Position numbers and translations under genes: made by a program. The notes under the pieces are model-generated. The model ran no database searches, was not told the origin of the DNA, and saw only the letters and a program-made list of their open reading frames with translations. A DNA stretch of 18,164 nt from Thermodesulfovibrionia bacterium (GTDB lineage Bacteria; Nitrospirota; Thermodesulfovibrionia; UBA6902), in contig CAMYJJ010000030.1 of NCBI GenBank assembly GCA_947258735.1, forward strand, positions 1 to 18,164, read 5' to 3'. The first letter of the stretch is position 1, and every line of letters begins with the position of its first letter. Shown piece by piece: positions 6,404 through 14,061 of this stretch.

Positions 6404-7783
6404 GTGAGAATAGAAAAAGACACACTTGGTAAAGTAAAACTTCCTGATAATGCATATTATGGAGCCCAGACACAAAGAGCAGTTGGTAACTTTCCGATTA
6501 GCGGACTAAGGCTGCCGAGGCGGTTTATCAGGGCCCAGGGTATTGTGAAGCTTGCCGCTGTCAGGGCAAACGGGGCTCTGGGACAGCTTAAGAAGAAGCT
6601 TGTAAAGGCAGTAGAAAAGGCTGCGGCAGAGGTCATGAAGGGGAAACATGATGATCAGTTTGTCGTTGACGTATATCAGGCCGGAGCGGGAACTTCCCAG
6701 AACATGAACGCAAATGAAATTATTGCGAACAGGGCAATAGAGATTCTTGGCGGCAAAAGGGGAGATGCCAGTGTTGTGCATCCCAATGATCATGTTAATA
6801 TGGCCCAGTCTACGAACGATACCATTCCGACATCAATATATATTTCCTCATACGAGGCGCTCAGGGATGACCTTGTCCCGGCTCTGGAAGCATTGCAACA
6901 GGCCCTGCTTCAAAAGGCCGCGGGTTTTGATGATATCGTCAAATCCGGCAGGACCCATATGCAGGATGCTGTGCCCATGAGACTTGGACAGGAATTTGGC
7001 GGATATGCAGTGGCAACCATGAGAGATATTGAAAGGGTACGGAAGGCATCTGATTCACTGCTGTCGTTACCCATAGGGGGGAATGCCCTGGGAACGGGGA
7101 TAAATGCCGCACCGGGATTCAGAAAAACGATCGTGAAAGAAATAAGAAGGATTACCTGTGTTCAATTCAGGAGTTGTGAGAGCCTCTTTGAAGGAATCCA
7201 GAATGTAAATCCTGCCCTTGAAGTAAGCGCATCTGTCCGGGGAGTTGCTGTTACATTGACCAAGATAGCCAATGACATTCGTCTGTTAAGTTCCGGACCG
7301 AGGACAGGATTTGCCGAGATCCAGCTCCCTGCTGTTCAGCCGGGATCTTCAATAATGCCCGGCAAGGTGAATCCTGTCATGGCTGAAATGCTTAATATGG
7401 TCTGTTATCAGGTCATGGGAAATGACACTGCCATAGCGTATGCCACGCAGGCATCGCAGCTTGAACTGAATGTAATGATGCCTGTTATAGCCCATAATCT
7501 CCTGTTTTCAATTGAGATACTTTCAAATGGGATTAATGCTTTTACTGGTAAATGCCTGAAAGGTATCAAGGCCGACCGCGGCAGATGCAATGAATATGCT
7601 GATGCAACATTAGCTATGGCAACGGCCTTAAACCCGGTCATCGGGTATTCATCTGCTGCTGATATCTCAAAGGAATCCTATCGCTCCGGCAAGACAGTAA
7701 AACAGGTTTCGATTGAAAAGGGCCTGCTGACGAAAACTGAAGCAGATAAAGTGCTTGATCCACGGAAACTTACCGGCAAGTAA
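6404..7783 (+). CDS. aspA: aspartate ammonia-lyase (aspartase/fumarase superfamily; class II fumarase possible)
   Basis: The protein is 459 residues, the usual length for aspartase and FumC. It contains the superfamily signature GSSIMPGKVNP with the catalytic serine loop, and the substrate-binding segments GAGTSQNMNANE, AQSTNDTIPTS and SGRTHMQDAVPMRLGQE. Features favouring aspartase (L-aspartate to fumarate plus ammonia) are GAGTSxNMNANE rather than fumarase GSGTQxNMN, HPNDHVN, LLSSGPRTG, PVxxE-type residues after GKVNP, VxGND, and QLELNVMMPVI. ANDIR and QPGSSIMPGK also occur in FumC, so the substrate is not settled by sequence alone. The start is GTG at 6404 with Shine-Dalgarno GAGGAG at 6391-6396; no closer ATG opens this frame. 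It appears monocistronic. Either activity would feed fumarate to the TCA cycle or to anaerobic fumarate reduction. Confidence 0.85.
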   Translation: MRIEKDTLGKVKLPDNAYYGAQTQRAVGNFPISGLRLPRRFIRAQGIVKLAAVRANGALGQLKKKLVKAVEKAAAEVMKGKHDDQFVVDVYQAGAGTSQNMNANEIIANRAIEILGGKRGDASVVHPNDHVNMAQSTNDTIPTSIYISSYEALRDDLVPALEALQQALLQKAAGFDDIVKSGRTHMQDAVPMRLGQEFGGYAVATMRDIERVRKASDSLLSLPIGGNALGTGINAAPGFRKTIVKEIRRITCVQFRSCESLFEGIQNVNPALEVSASVRGVAVTLTKIANDIRLLSSGPRTGFAEIQLPAVQPGSSIMPGKVNPVMAEMLNMVCYQVMGNDTAIAYATQASQLELNVMMPVIAHNLLFSIEILSNGINAFTGKCLKGIKADRGRCNEYADATLAMATALNPVIGYSSAADISKESYRSGKTVKQVSIEKGLLTKTEADKVLDPRKLTGK

Positions 7784-8123
7784 TCCATCACGTCTTTCAC
7801 CGTTGATTTCAATTTTCCTTACATGCTATGCTCATATAGTGACTAAACCTTCACAGGTTCCTGGTATCGCTCAACAACATGGTTGATGTAAATTATTATT
7901 ACACATGTTAACTCTTTTAAAATAAATAAAAATTTCTGACTCATTGAAATTGTAACAGTCAGGTGTTAAAAGATTTAACATGCCGCAGCAATAATAAAAC
8001 ATAAAATCTAAATAATTCAATGAGTTATGAGCTGGTCATATTATTGCATGTTCAGCAAGATCAGAGTTGTGTCCTTGTGAATAGTAAAAAAAACTCTTTA
8101 AATTATGAATGTTGGAGCAGGAA
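7784..8123. promoter_or_regulatory. AT-rich leader of the PocR-GAF-GGDEF gene with inverted repeats
   Basis: There is no gene in this 340-bp gap. It holds a 7-bp dyad TGTTAAA-AGA-TTTAACA (7964-7980) and a distant 10-bp inverted repeat, ACTCATTGAA (7939-7948) with TTCAATGAGT (8016-8025). These could be operator sites or an extended leader structure for the signalling gene downstream. No T-run terminator for the aspartase gene was found. Confidence 0.3.
8114..8117 (+). promoter_or_regulatory. Shine-Dalgarno that decides the diguanylate cyclase start
   Basis: GGAG lies 6 nt before the ATG at 8124. It is located inside the first codons of the alternative ATG at 8109, which has no Shine-Dalgarno of its own, so 8124 is preferred. 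Confidence 0.55.
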
Positions 8124-10169
8124 ATGTCCTATATAAACAGTAATGACAGTTTTGATTCGTCTGAAGGAACTCATGACAGAGATGAAATGCCTTTTGAGAA
8201 ACTGATATCATCTCCGGAATGGTCAGAGTATTTAAAGAGCCTGTCTGAAGTAGTCAAGTTTGAATTAAGTCTCTATGATGCCGACGGAGTTCTGCTGTTC
8301 AGAACAGATGAAAATCCTCTATGTCAATTTATCAGGACCAGTTGCTCAGAGAGTCTGGATTGTCCAAATTCATGTTTGAAAGAATTGAGGGTGACTGATC
8401 CAACTGTTATCAAATGCAATGCAAATATTTCATGTTTTGTGATACCTCTGGAACGGCAGGGTAACAGGATATACATAATCGGGAGAGACAGTTTTGCGGA
8501 GTATGAGGACATGCTGGAGTTTTTAAGAATATTAAAGGAGAAAAAACTGCCGGAGATTCCTGTGTCCATGCCGTTTGAATTTCCGGGTGAAAAACATACG
8601 ACGAACATAATGCAGTATGTTTATCTCACTGTCATCCGTCTCCTGAAAAGCCATGAGAATAAATATAAACTGGAGGAAAAGCTTTTAAGGATGACGTCCC
8701 TGTTTGATGGCCAGACAATAAGAACCCTCTCACGGAATCCGGAACTGATGTACAGATATATTCTTGATACCATAGAGTTTGTTCTTGGCAAGACATCATC
8801 AATGTTTCTGTCTCTGGACAGGGACAGGTCTGTGTATAAAACAGCATGCAGCACCGGCAAATATCAGGACGATGTTATGGATTTTCAGATCAGCTCTGAC
8901 AACCCTGCCATTCATCAAATAATGAGTACGGGATCAGCCTTTGTTTCAGATAATCCCGGATCAATTACGTCCGGCACTTCGCTGAACGAAATTAATACAT
9001 TAAATCTGTTCCCGATTTTTGTGAATAATGAAATAGACGGATTAATAGGAATTCTTGATAAAGAGTTATCCAGGGAAGATATGACCATTATGAATGCCTT
9101 CCGGGATTACATCCAGATCAACCTTGAGAATTATGGGCTAAGGGCCAGAGCTGATGAAAAGAAAGAGCCGGCAGCGATAATAGAACCGGCATTTGAAATG
9201 ACCGAGAAAATACATGCAGCTGTTGATATGGAAATGCTTTCAGTTGCGCTCCTTGAAACATCCCTGGAAATTCTTAATGCTGAACAGGGGTCTCTTATGC
9301 TTCTTGATGATGAGACATCAGAGCTTGTTGTTGAGGCACATAAGGGGACGGCCAATGTGATAATAGAAAAAATGCACATCAGGCCAGGGGAGGGCATTGC
9401 CGGCAAGGTCATTGACAGCGGCAGCCCGCTTGTCGTGGAAGATATAGAAAATGATCCCAGAGTAAGGCAGGAGAACAGGCCGCACTACAGGACAAAATCT
9501 TTTCTGAGCGCTCCCATCAAACTTCAGGACAGGGTAGCCGGAGTTCTTAATATTTCTGATAAGGTCGAGGGAGGAGCGTTTCATGAAAAAGACCTCAATG
9601 TCATCCAGTCTTTCTTAAACAGCGTTTCCATTGCGATCGAGAGAAGTCTCTTGTTTAAGAAGGCCGAGCATCTGAAGAAACTGTCTATTACAGATCCTCT
9701 TACCGGCATTTATAATAGACGCTACCTGAACAAAAGGCTGTCTGAGGAAATTACCCGGTACAACCGGTATAAGCATCCTTTCAGTTTTATGATGCTCGAT
9801 ATGGACAAGTTCAAGGAATATAACGATACCTTTGGCCATATAGCTGGTGATAATCTTATTAAAGCGCTTGCTCATACAATTGCAAAATCATTAAGGGTCA
9901 TCGACATAGCAGCCAGATTTGGCGGTGATGAATTTGTGGCGATTTTCCCCCAGACGCCGAAGGCTGATGCTGTTCAGATTACCAACCGTCTGAAGGAAAA
10001 AATCGATGATACCCTGAAAAAGCAAAGCCTTGAACTGCCGTTAAGTGTAAGCATTGGGCTGGCAACCTACCCTGATGATGCGTCCTCCATAATGGAACTC
10101 ATCGAGAAAACAGACCAGGCATTGTATCTTGCCAAGAAGGGAGGGGGAAACAGGGTGGTATCTCTATGA
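8124..10169 (+). CDS. diguanylate cyclase with PocR, two GAF and GGDEF domains
   Basis: The protein is 681 residues with no membrane segment or signal peptide, so it is cytosolic. Residues about 20-145 form a PocR-type ligand domain with a cluster of cysteines (CQFIRTSC, LDCPNSC, IKCNANISC) followed by FVIPL and IIGRDSF. PocR domains were described in the propanediol regulator and bind small hydrocarbon derivatives; metal or redox sensing by the cysteines is conceivable. A weaker GAF-like domain spans about 200-345. A clear GAF domain spans about 365-520 (AEQGSLMLLDDETSEL, PGEGIAGKVIDSGSPLVVEDI, FLSAPIK). The GGDEF domain starts at DPLTGIYNRRYL and has an intact active site G600-G-D-E-F and an intact c-di-GMP inhibitory site R591-V-I-D594. 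Synthesis of c-di-GMP from two GTP with product feedback is therefore expected. The next gene follows after 31 bp. An ATG at 8109 is the alternative start. Confidence 0.9.
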   Translation: MSYINSNDSFDSSEGTHDRDEMPFEKLISSPEWSEYLKSLSEVVKFELSLYDADGVLLFRTDENPLCQFIRTSCSESLDCPNSCLKELRVTDPTVIKCNANISCFVIPLERQGNRIYIIGRDSFAEYEDMLEFLRILKEKKLPEIPVSMPFEFPGEKHTTNIMQYVYLTVIRLLKSHENKYKLEEKLLRMTSLFDGQTIRTLSRNPELMYRYILDTIEFVLGKTSSMFLSLDRDRSVYKTACSTGKYQDDVMDFQISSDNPAIHQIMSTGSAFVSDNPGSITSGTSLNEINTLNLFPIFVNNEIDGLIGILDKELSREDMTIMNAFRDYIQINLENYGLRARADEKKEPAAIIEPAFEMTEKIHAAVDMEMLSVALLETSLEILNAEQGSLMLLDDETSELVVEAHKGTANVIIEKMHIRPGEGIAGKVIDSGSPLVVEDIENDPRVRQENRPHYRTKSFLSAPIKLQDRVAGVLNISDKVEGGAFHEKDLNVIQSFLNSVSIAIERSLLFKKAEHLKKLSITDPLTGIYNRRYLNKRLSEEITRYNRYKHPFSFMMLDMDKFKEYNDTFGHIAGDNLIKALAHTIAKSLRVIDIAARFGGDEFVAIFPQTPKADAVQITNRLKEKIDDTLKKQSLELPLSVSIGLATYPDDASSIMELIEKTDQALYLAKKGGGNRVVSL

Positions 10170-10200
10170 CATGCCCTGATCATTATTCCCCGGTACATAT

Positions 10201-11850
10201 ATGTATTTAAAAGAGATCTCAGACAGGAACTTTATTGGAAGAAAAAATGAACTTGAAGTCCTGAAAAGTATTATTTCTGAAGCAGTTTTAGGCGATGCCA
10301 GCAGTGTCTTTCTGTCCGGTAACAGGGGCTCAGGAAAAACCTGTCTTTTAAAACGCCTGTTTCAGGAACTGTTTGCTCATCATAACGGACCGGTTCCTTT
10401 TTTCTACACGATAAAGACGGCCTTTACATCCATAGAGAATTTCTCAAAAGATTATATCGGGGCCTTTATATTACAATACCTGGCCTTTATGCGGAAGGAA
10501 TTTTCACTGGTAACATCAGCCTTGTATTCACTAGAGGACCTGCGGGAAATTGCCGGAAAATCAGAAGCTCAATGGATTATAGATATGATTGACAGTTACA
10601 CGAAGGTCCGTGAGGGCAATGATGCGATAAAGCTCTTATCCTTTGTGCTCTCAGCTCCCTATCAATCATATATGAGCACCAGGAAACCGGTTGCAGTCAT
10701 CATAGATGATTTTCACAAGATAAGAAAATTTTCCGAGCTTAATGCAGTTGAAAGCGGTCGGGACTTCTGGATGCTCATTGAGAGTCTTATTCAATCAGGA
10801 CATGTACCTCATATGATTTCCGGCAATCAGGCAGACCTGAACAGGATGTTCTTTGAAGAATCTGCCTTTGGTGAACATATGGATGTGATACATCTTCCCG
10901 GTCTGAACAGGGATGACTCAGACAGGTTGTTTACTGTATTGTGTGATAAATACTCCCTCATTTTTGAAGGGGAACTTTCTGATTTCTTTAATTTATTCAA
11001 TGGGAATCCCCTTTATATTAAAAGCTTTATTCAGGCGGCGCGGCAGGCGGGCCGGTCACTTAACAGAGACGATGCATGGGAAATATACTTTAGAGAGGTT
11101 ACAAATGGCAAATTTCAGAATTACTGGACATCACTTCTTGAATCCTATATTCCCCAGTTTGAACTCAGAAGACCGACCCTGAACTTCCTCTGGTTTTTGC
11201 TAACAAATGATAATGATATTGCCTTGTCAAACCTGACTGAAGACCTGTCAAAGAGGCAGGATGATCTGGACAGGATAATCAGGCATCTGAATGCGTCCGG
11301 TGCAGTGGAGACAGGTTTCAGTACGCTTGAGATTGCTGATGACCGGATTCTGGCAGATGTGATAACAGGATTATACCTGAAAGAAATAAAAAGAGAGCCT
11401 ATTGACAGGATAAGACAGGAGATCATTGGCTCTAAAATTCAGGACAGTACGGAAGAAAAACATCAATCTTTTGACGTAATCATACCTCCTGATCCAGGGG
11501 CAGAGCTTGTAGCTGTAAAGTCTCTCGAGCAGGTTGCCCGTCACCATAACATATCTCCGGGCATTATCGGGCAGCTTCAGATAGCGCTTGTTGAGTTATT
11601 TGCAAATGTCCTGTCCAGAGACGGAGCCGCAACGGAGAATTATCATGTAAGTTTCAGGGTGACTGACAATACGTTTTCCATGGAAATTGAAACACCGCAG
11701 ACAGGGCATGATTATTCGTCTCCTGACCATGAGAATGCATTCAGTATGATGCGATTTTACGTGGATGATATAAAGATTGAAAGGGTCATGAACAGCACAA
11801 GGATTACGATGACCAAGAATATAAGTAAAGACACACCCGCAGCTCCGTAA
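10201..11850 (+). CDS. AAA-type ATPase fused to an RsbW-like GHKL ATPase domain
   Basis: The protein is 549 residues and probably cytosolic. The N-terminal part resembles ORC/Cdc6-like or STAND-like ATPases: FIGRKNEL at the start, Walker A G40-N-R-G-S-G-K-T47, and Walker B AVIIDDF with D169-D170, then a helical lid and probable winged-helix region (about 240-400). The C-terminal about 120 residues (from PGAELVAVKSLEQVARHHNISPGIIGQLQIALVELFANVL) match the HATPase fold of RsbW/SpoIIAB-type kinases, with N-box E465 and N469 of ALVELFANV. The glycine-rich G2 box is not evident (ENAFSMMRFYVDDIKIE stands where GxGL is usual), so ATP binding by this half may be lost. It follows the diguanylate cyclase by 31 bp and is likely co-transcribed, although no Shine-Dalgarno is visible. 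A role as NTP-dependent partner or anti-sigma/antagonist-type regulator is inference. Confidence 0.75.
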   Translation: MYLKEISDRNFIGRKNELEVLKSIISEAVLGDASSVFLSGNRGSGKTCLLKRLFQELFAHHNGPVPFFYTIKTAFTSIENFSKDYIGAFILQYLAFMRKEFSLVTSALYSLEDLREIAGKSEAQWIIDMIDSYTKVREGNDAIKLLSFVLSAPYQSYMSTRKPVAVIIDDFHKIRKFSELNAVESGRDFWMLIESLIQSGHVPHMISGNQADLNRMFFEESAFGEHMDVIHLPGLNRDDSDRLFTVLCDKYSLIFEGELSDFFNLFNGNPLYIKSFIQAARQAGRSLNRDDAWEIYFREVTNGKFQNYWTSLLESYIPQFELRRPTLNFLWFLLTNDNDIALSNLTEDLSKRQDDLDRIIRHLNASGAVETGFSTLEIADDRILADVITGLYLKEIKREPIDRIRQEIIGSKIQDSTEEKHQSFDVIIPPDPGAELVAVKSLEQVARHHNISPGIIGQLQIALVELFANVLSRDGAATENYHVSFRVTDNTFSMEIETPQTGHDYSSPDHENAFSMMRFYVDDIKIERVMNSTRITMTKNISKDTPAAP

Positions 11851-11912
11851 GACTCTTCTTCACAAAATACAGATTATTTGGTGTCTGTGCATACATTGCT
11901 ATTATTTATTTT

Positions 11913-12067
11913 TGTCATGCCCGAAGCCTGCCCCTGCAGTCTGTAAGCAGGGGTCTGTAATCGGGCCTGCCTGCGGCAGGCATCCAGAACATACTGAAAA
12001 AACTGGATTCTCGATGCGAGTCTACGCGAGAGTCGCTCCGACCCGCTTCAAGACTACCGGAATGACA
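11913..12067. repeat. dispersed intergenic element B (TGTCAT...ATGACA)
   Basis: A 155-bp segment bounded by TGTCAT (11913-11918) and ATGACA (12062-12067). It is strongly structured, with nested dyads GCCCGA/TCGGGC around CCCCTGC/GCAGGGG and a further GCCTGCCTGCGGCAGGC. It is GC-richer than its surroundings. It fills the gap between the convergent AAA/GHKL and alr genes and could act as a bidirectional transcript end. An ORF across part of it has no coding character. Confidence 0.6.
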
Positions 12068-12098
12068 ACCATGCGAACAGAGCTCTTAAGGACAGTAT

Positions 12099-13193
12099 CT
12101 ACTTATAAACCCGTTTGACCCTTGCGCCGATTGAGGTGAGTACTTCATAGGGAATGGTGCTGATTTTCTCTGCTATATCATCAGCTGTAACCTGCTCTCT
12201 CCCCTGCCGGCCTATCAGTACGACTTCAGATGTATAACTGACATCCGGAATATCGGTAACATCTACCATTATTGTGTCCATGCATACCCTTCCTGCAACA
12301 GGTGCCCGCTTTCCCTTAATCAGCACTTCTCCGTTGTTTGAAAGATTTCTGTTATACCCATCAGCGTATCCTATCGGAATGGTTGCTATGGTGCTTTTGC
12401 GTTTGGTAATAAACGTCCTTCCATAGCTTATGGTTGAACCCTTCGGTACTTTTTTGAGCAGCACGATTGTACTCTTTAACGTCATAACCGGCCTGAGCTT
12501 ATGTTTTTCACAACATCCGTATCCATACAGCATGATCCCGGGTCTTACCATATTGAAATGAGCATCAGGCATGGTAAGTACGGCAGCACTGTTTGCCATA
12601 TGAATAAACCTGAAAGTAATGCCGTCTTTTTTCAGGGCAGCTATGAGAGAGCTGAACAGGTCCTGCTGATGATTGGCAAATGCCTTGTCCTGTAAATCAG
12701 CATCAGAAAAATGGCTCATGATGCCCTCTGGTTTGATATGTGCCAGACCGGATATTTTCGGTATTTCTTTACATGCCCTGTCAACGGGCATTCCAACACG
12801 TCCCATGCCTGTATCAACCTTGATATGCACAGGCATAATAATGTCCAGTTTTTTTGCAATGGCATGTATCTTTATTGCTGTTTTGAAATCATAAATAACA
12901 GGGACCAGGTTGTATTCGATGCAGGCCTCAGTGTTGTCTCTGTCAAAAAAGACAAGAATGGGAGTTGTTATCCCTGATGTACGGAGAGCAATGCCTTCAT
13001 GGGTAAAGGCGACTCCCAGCATTGATGCGCCATGATTGATAAGGTGTTTTGAAACCGTCTCTGCGCCATGACCGTATGCATCAGCCTTAACAACCGCCAG
13101 TATTTTTTTGTTCCCTGTTTTTTTACGGACTATCCGGAGGTTATGAGAGAGCGCCTTGAGATCGATCTCGGCAAAGACTTTCTGCAGGTTCAC
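12099..13193 (-). CDS. alr: alanine racemase
   Basis: This PLP enzyme interconverts L- and D-alanine for peptidoglycan. The protein is 364 residues, the usual length. The PLP lysine is K36 in AVVKADAYGHGA. The second catalytic base, Tyr, lies in ISYGRTF (about residue 258), and the substrate/carbamate region follows in TIPIGYADGYNRNLSN and VAGRVCMDTIMVDVTD. The start is GTG at 13193, and EIDLKALSHN at residues 9-18 is at the normal distance from the start. The GTG directly abuts the TAA stop of tatA in the same reading frame, so translation is probably coupled. It is the last gene of the minus-strand cluster. Confidence 0.96.
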   Translation of the reverse strand: MNLQKVFAEIDLKALSHNLRIVRKKTGNKKILAVVKADAYGHGAETVSKHLINHGASMLGVAFTHEGIALRTSGITTPILVFFDRDNTEACIEYNLVPVIYDFKTAIKIHAIAKKLDIIMPVHIKVDTGMGRVGMPVDRACKEIPKISGLAHIKPEGIMSHFSDADLQDKAFANHQQDLFSSLIAALKKDGITFRFIHMANSAAVLTMPDAHFNMVRPGIMLYGYGCCEKHKLRPVMTLKSTIVLLKKVPKGSTISYGRTFITKRKSTIATIPIGYADGYNRNLSNNGEVLIKGKRAPVAGRVCMDTIMVDVTDIPDVSYTSEVVLIGRQGREQVTADDIAEKISTIPYEVLTSIGARVKRVYK

Positions 13194-13400
13194 TTAAGAC
13201 TGATTTTCCTTGGTGTCGCCAGATTCTTTGGATTTTTCATCTGGTGTTACATCAATTTCATCCGGTTCGCTGGTGGATTTTTTGAAATTTTTTATAGCCT
13301 CTCCGACACCCTTTCCTATTTCCGGTAACCTTCGTGCACCGAAGAGGATGACAACTATCACCAGAATTATGATTAACTCAGTAGCTCCAAGACCAAACAT
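13194..13400 (-). CDS. tatA: twin-arginine translocase subunit TatA/TatE family
   Basis: The protein is 68 residues. A single N-terminal membrane helix ([18 protein letters not shown]) is followed by the hinge [22 protein letters not shown], an amphipathic helix typical of TatA, then an acidic, disordered tail. TatA forms the pore for export of folded, cofactor-bearing proteins such as molybdoenzymes, which fits the adjacent mobA. Shine-Dalgarno GAGGAGG precedes the ATG. The stop codon abuts the alr start. No tatC is in the window. Confidence 0.95.
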   Translation of the reverse strand: MFGLGATELIIILVIVVILFGARRLPEIGKGVGEAIKNFKKSTSEPDEIDVTPDEKSKESGDTKENQS

Positions 13401-13415
13401 GTTTGCCTCCTCGCT

Positions 13416-14045
13416 TTATACCTCTGATTTTACTACACTTTCAGCATGAACGAACTTTTTTAAATCCTGCGGCGTGTTTACATTAATCATTGATTTAGCC
13501 TCAGGATCAAGGTTCCTCATTTCCCTGACTGGGAGATATTTTACCTTTTTGCTGCGCAAAAAATCTTTTAATGCCTTTTGTCCATGTAACAAGGCTTTTT
13601 CCATAGAGGGGGCAAGTCGTGTGGTGTAGCATGCATGAAGAGGTTCAGGCCTGCCATGATACAGAGGCACCACAGCGTCAAAACCCCGCCGCCTGGAAGC
13701 CATGAACTCAATTATCTCCCTGTTCAGAAAGGGCATATCACATGCTGACACAAATACCCATGGCTCTGTTGCGTTAATCAGAGAGGTAAAGATACCGGTC
13801 ATCGGCCCCCGGATGTCATACACGTCACCAAACATATGCATGCCAAAACGGGCATACAGTTCAGGCTGGTTCGTTATGATATACGTGTCCCTGAATATGT
13901 GACGGTAAATATTCAGGCTTCTCTCAATAATGGTCCTGTTGCCAACTTTAATAAATGCCTTAAGCACAGGCATTCTGGTATTTTCTCCTCCAGCCAGAAT
14001 TACTCCTGTAATGTTTTTTATAAAGGGGCCCATACGTCTATTCAT
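13416..14045 (-). CDS. mobA: molybdenum cofactor guanylyltransferase (MobA-like)
   Basis: MobA joins GMP from GTP to molybdopterin to make the bis-MGD cofactor of formate dehydrogenases, nitrate reductases and related enzymes. The protein is 209 residues with the nucleotidyltransferase fold: VILAGGENTRMPVLKAFIKVG at about 15-35, VFVSACDMPFLNREII for the metal-binding Asp, and a C-terminal MINVNTPQDLKKF. The GTP-binding loop is RMPVLKA rather than the usual RMGxDKA, so this is a divergent branch; nucleotide choice could differ. A related NTP-transferase function is the alternative. It starts 16 bp after hisS with no clear Shine-Dalgarno; the ATG at 14033 is also possible. Confidence 0.85.
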   Translation of the reverse strand: MNRRMGPFIKNITGVILAGGENTRMPVLKAFIKVGNRTIIERSLNIYRHIFRDTYIITNQPELYARFGMHMFGDVYDIRGPMTGIFTSLINATEPWVFVSACDMPFLNREIIEFMASRRRGFDAVVPLYHGRPEPLHACYTTRLAPSMEKALLHGQKALKDFLRSKKVKYLPVREMRNLDPEAKSMINVNTPQDLKKFVHAESVVKSEV

Positions 14046-14061
14046 GCTGAAGAATCAACCA

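Noticed and set aside
11912..12118. Small plus-strand reading frame across element B
   Set aside because: It is a by-product of the structured repeat; no ribosome-binding site and no recognisable protein.
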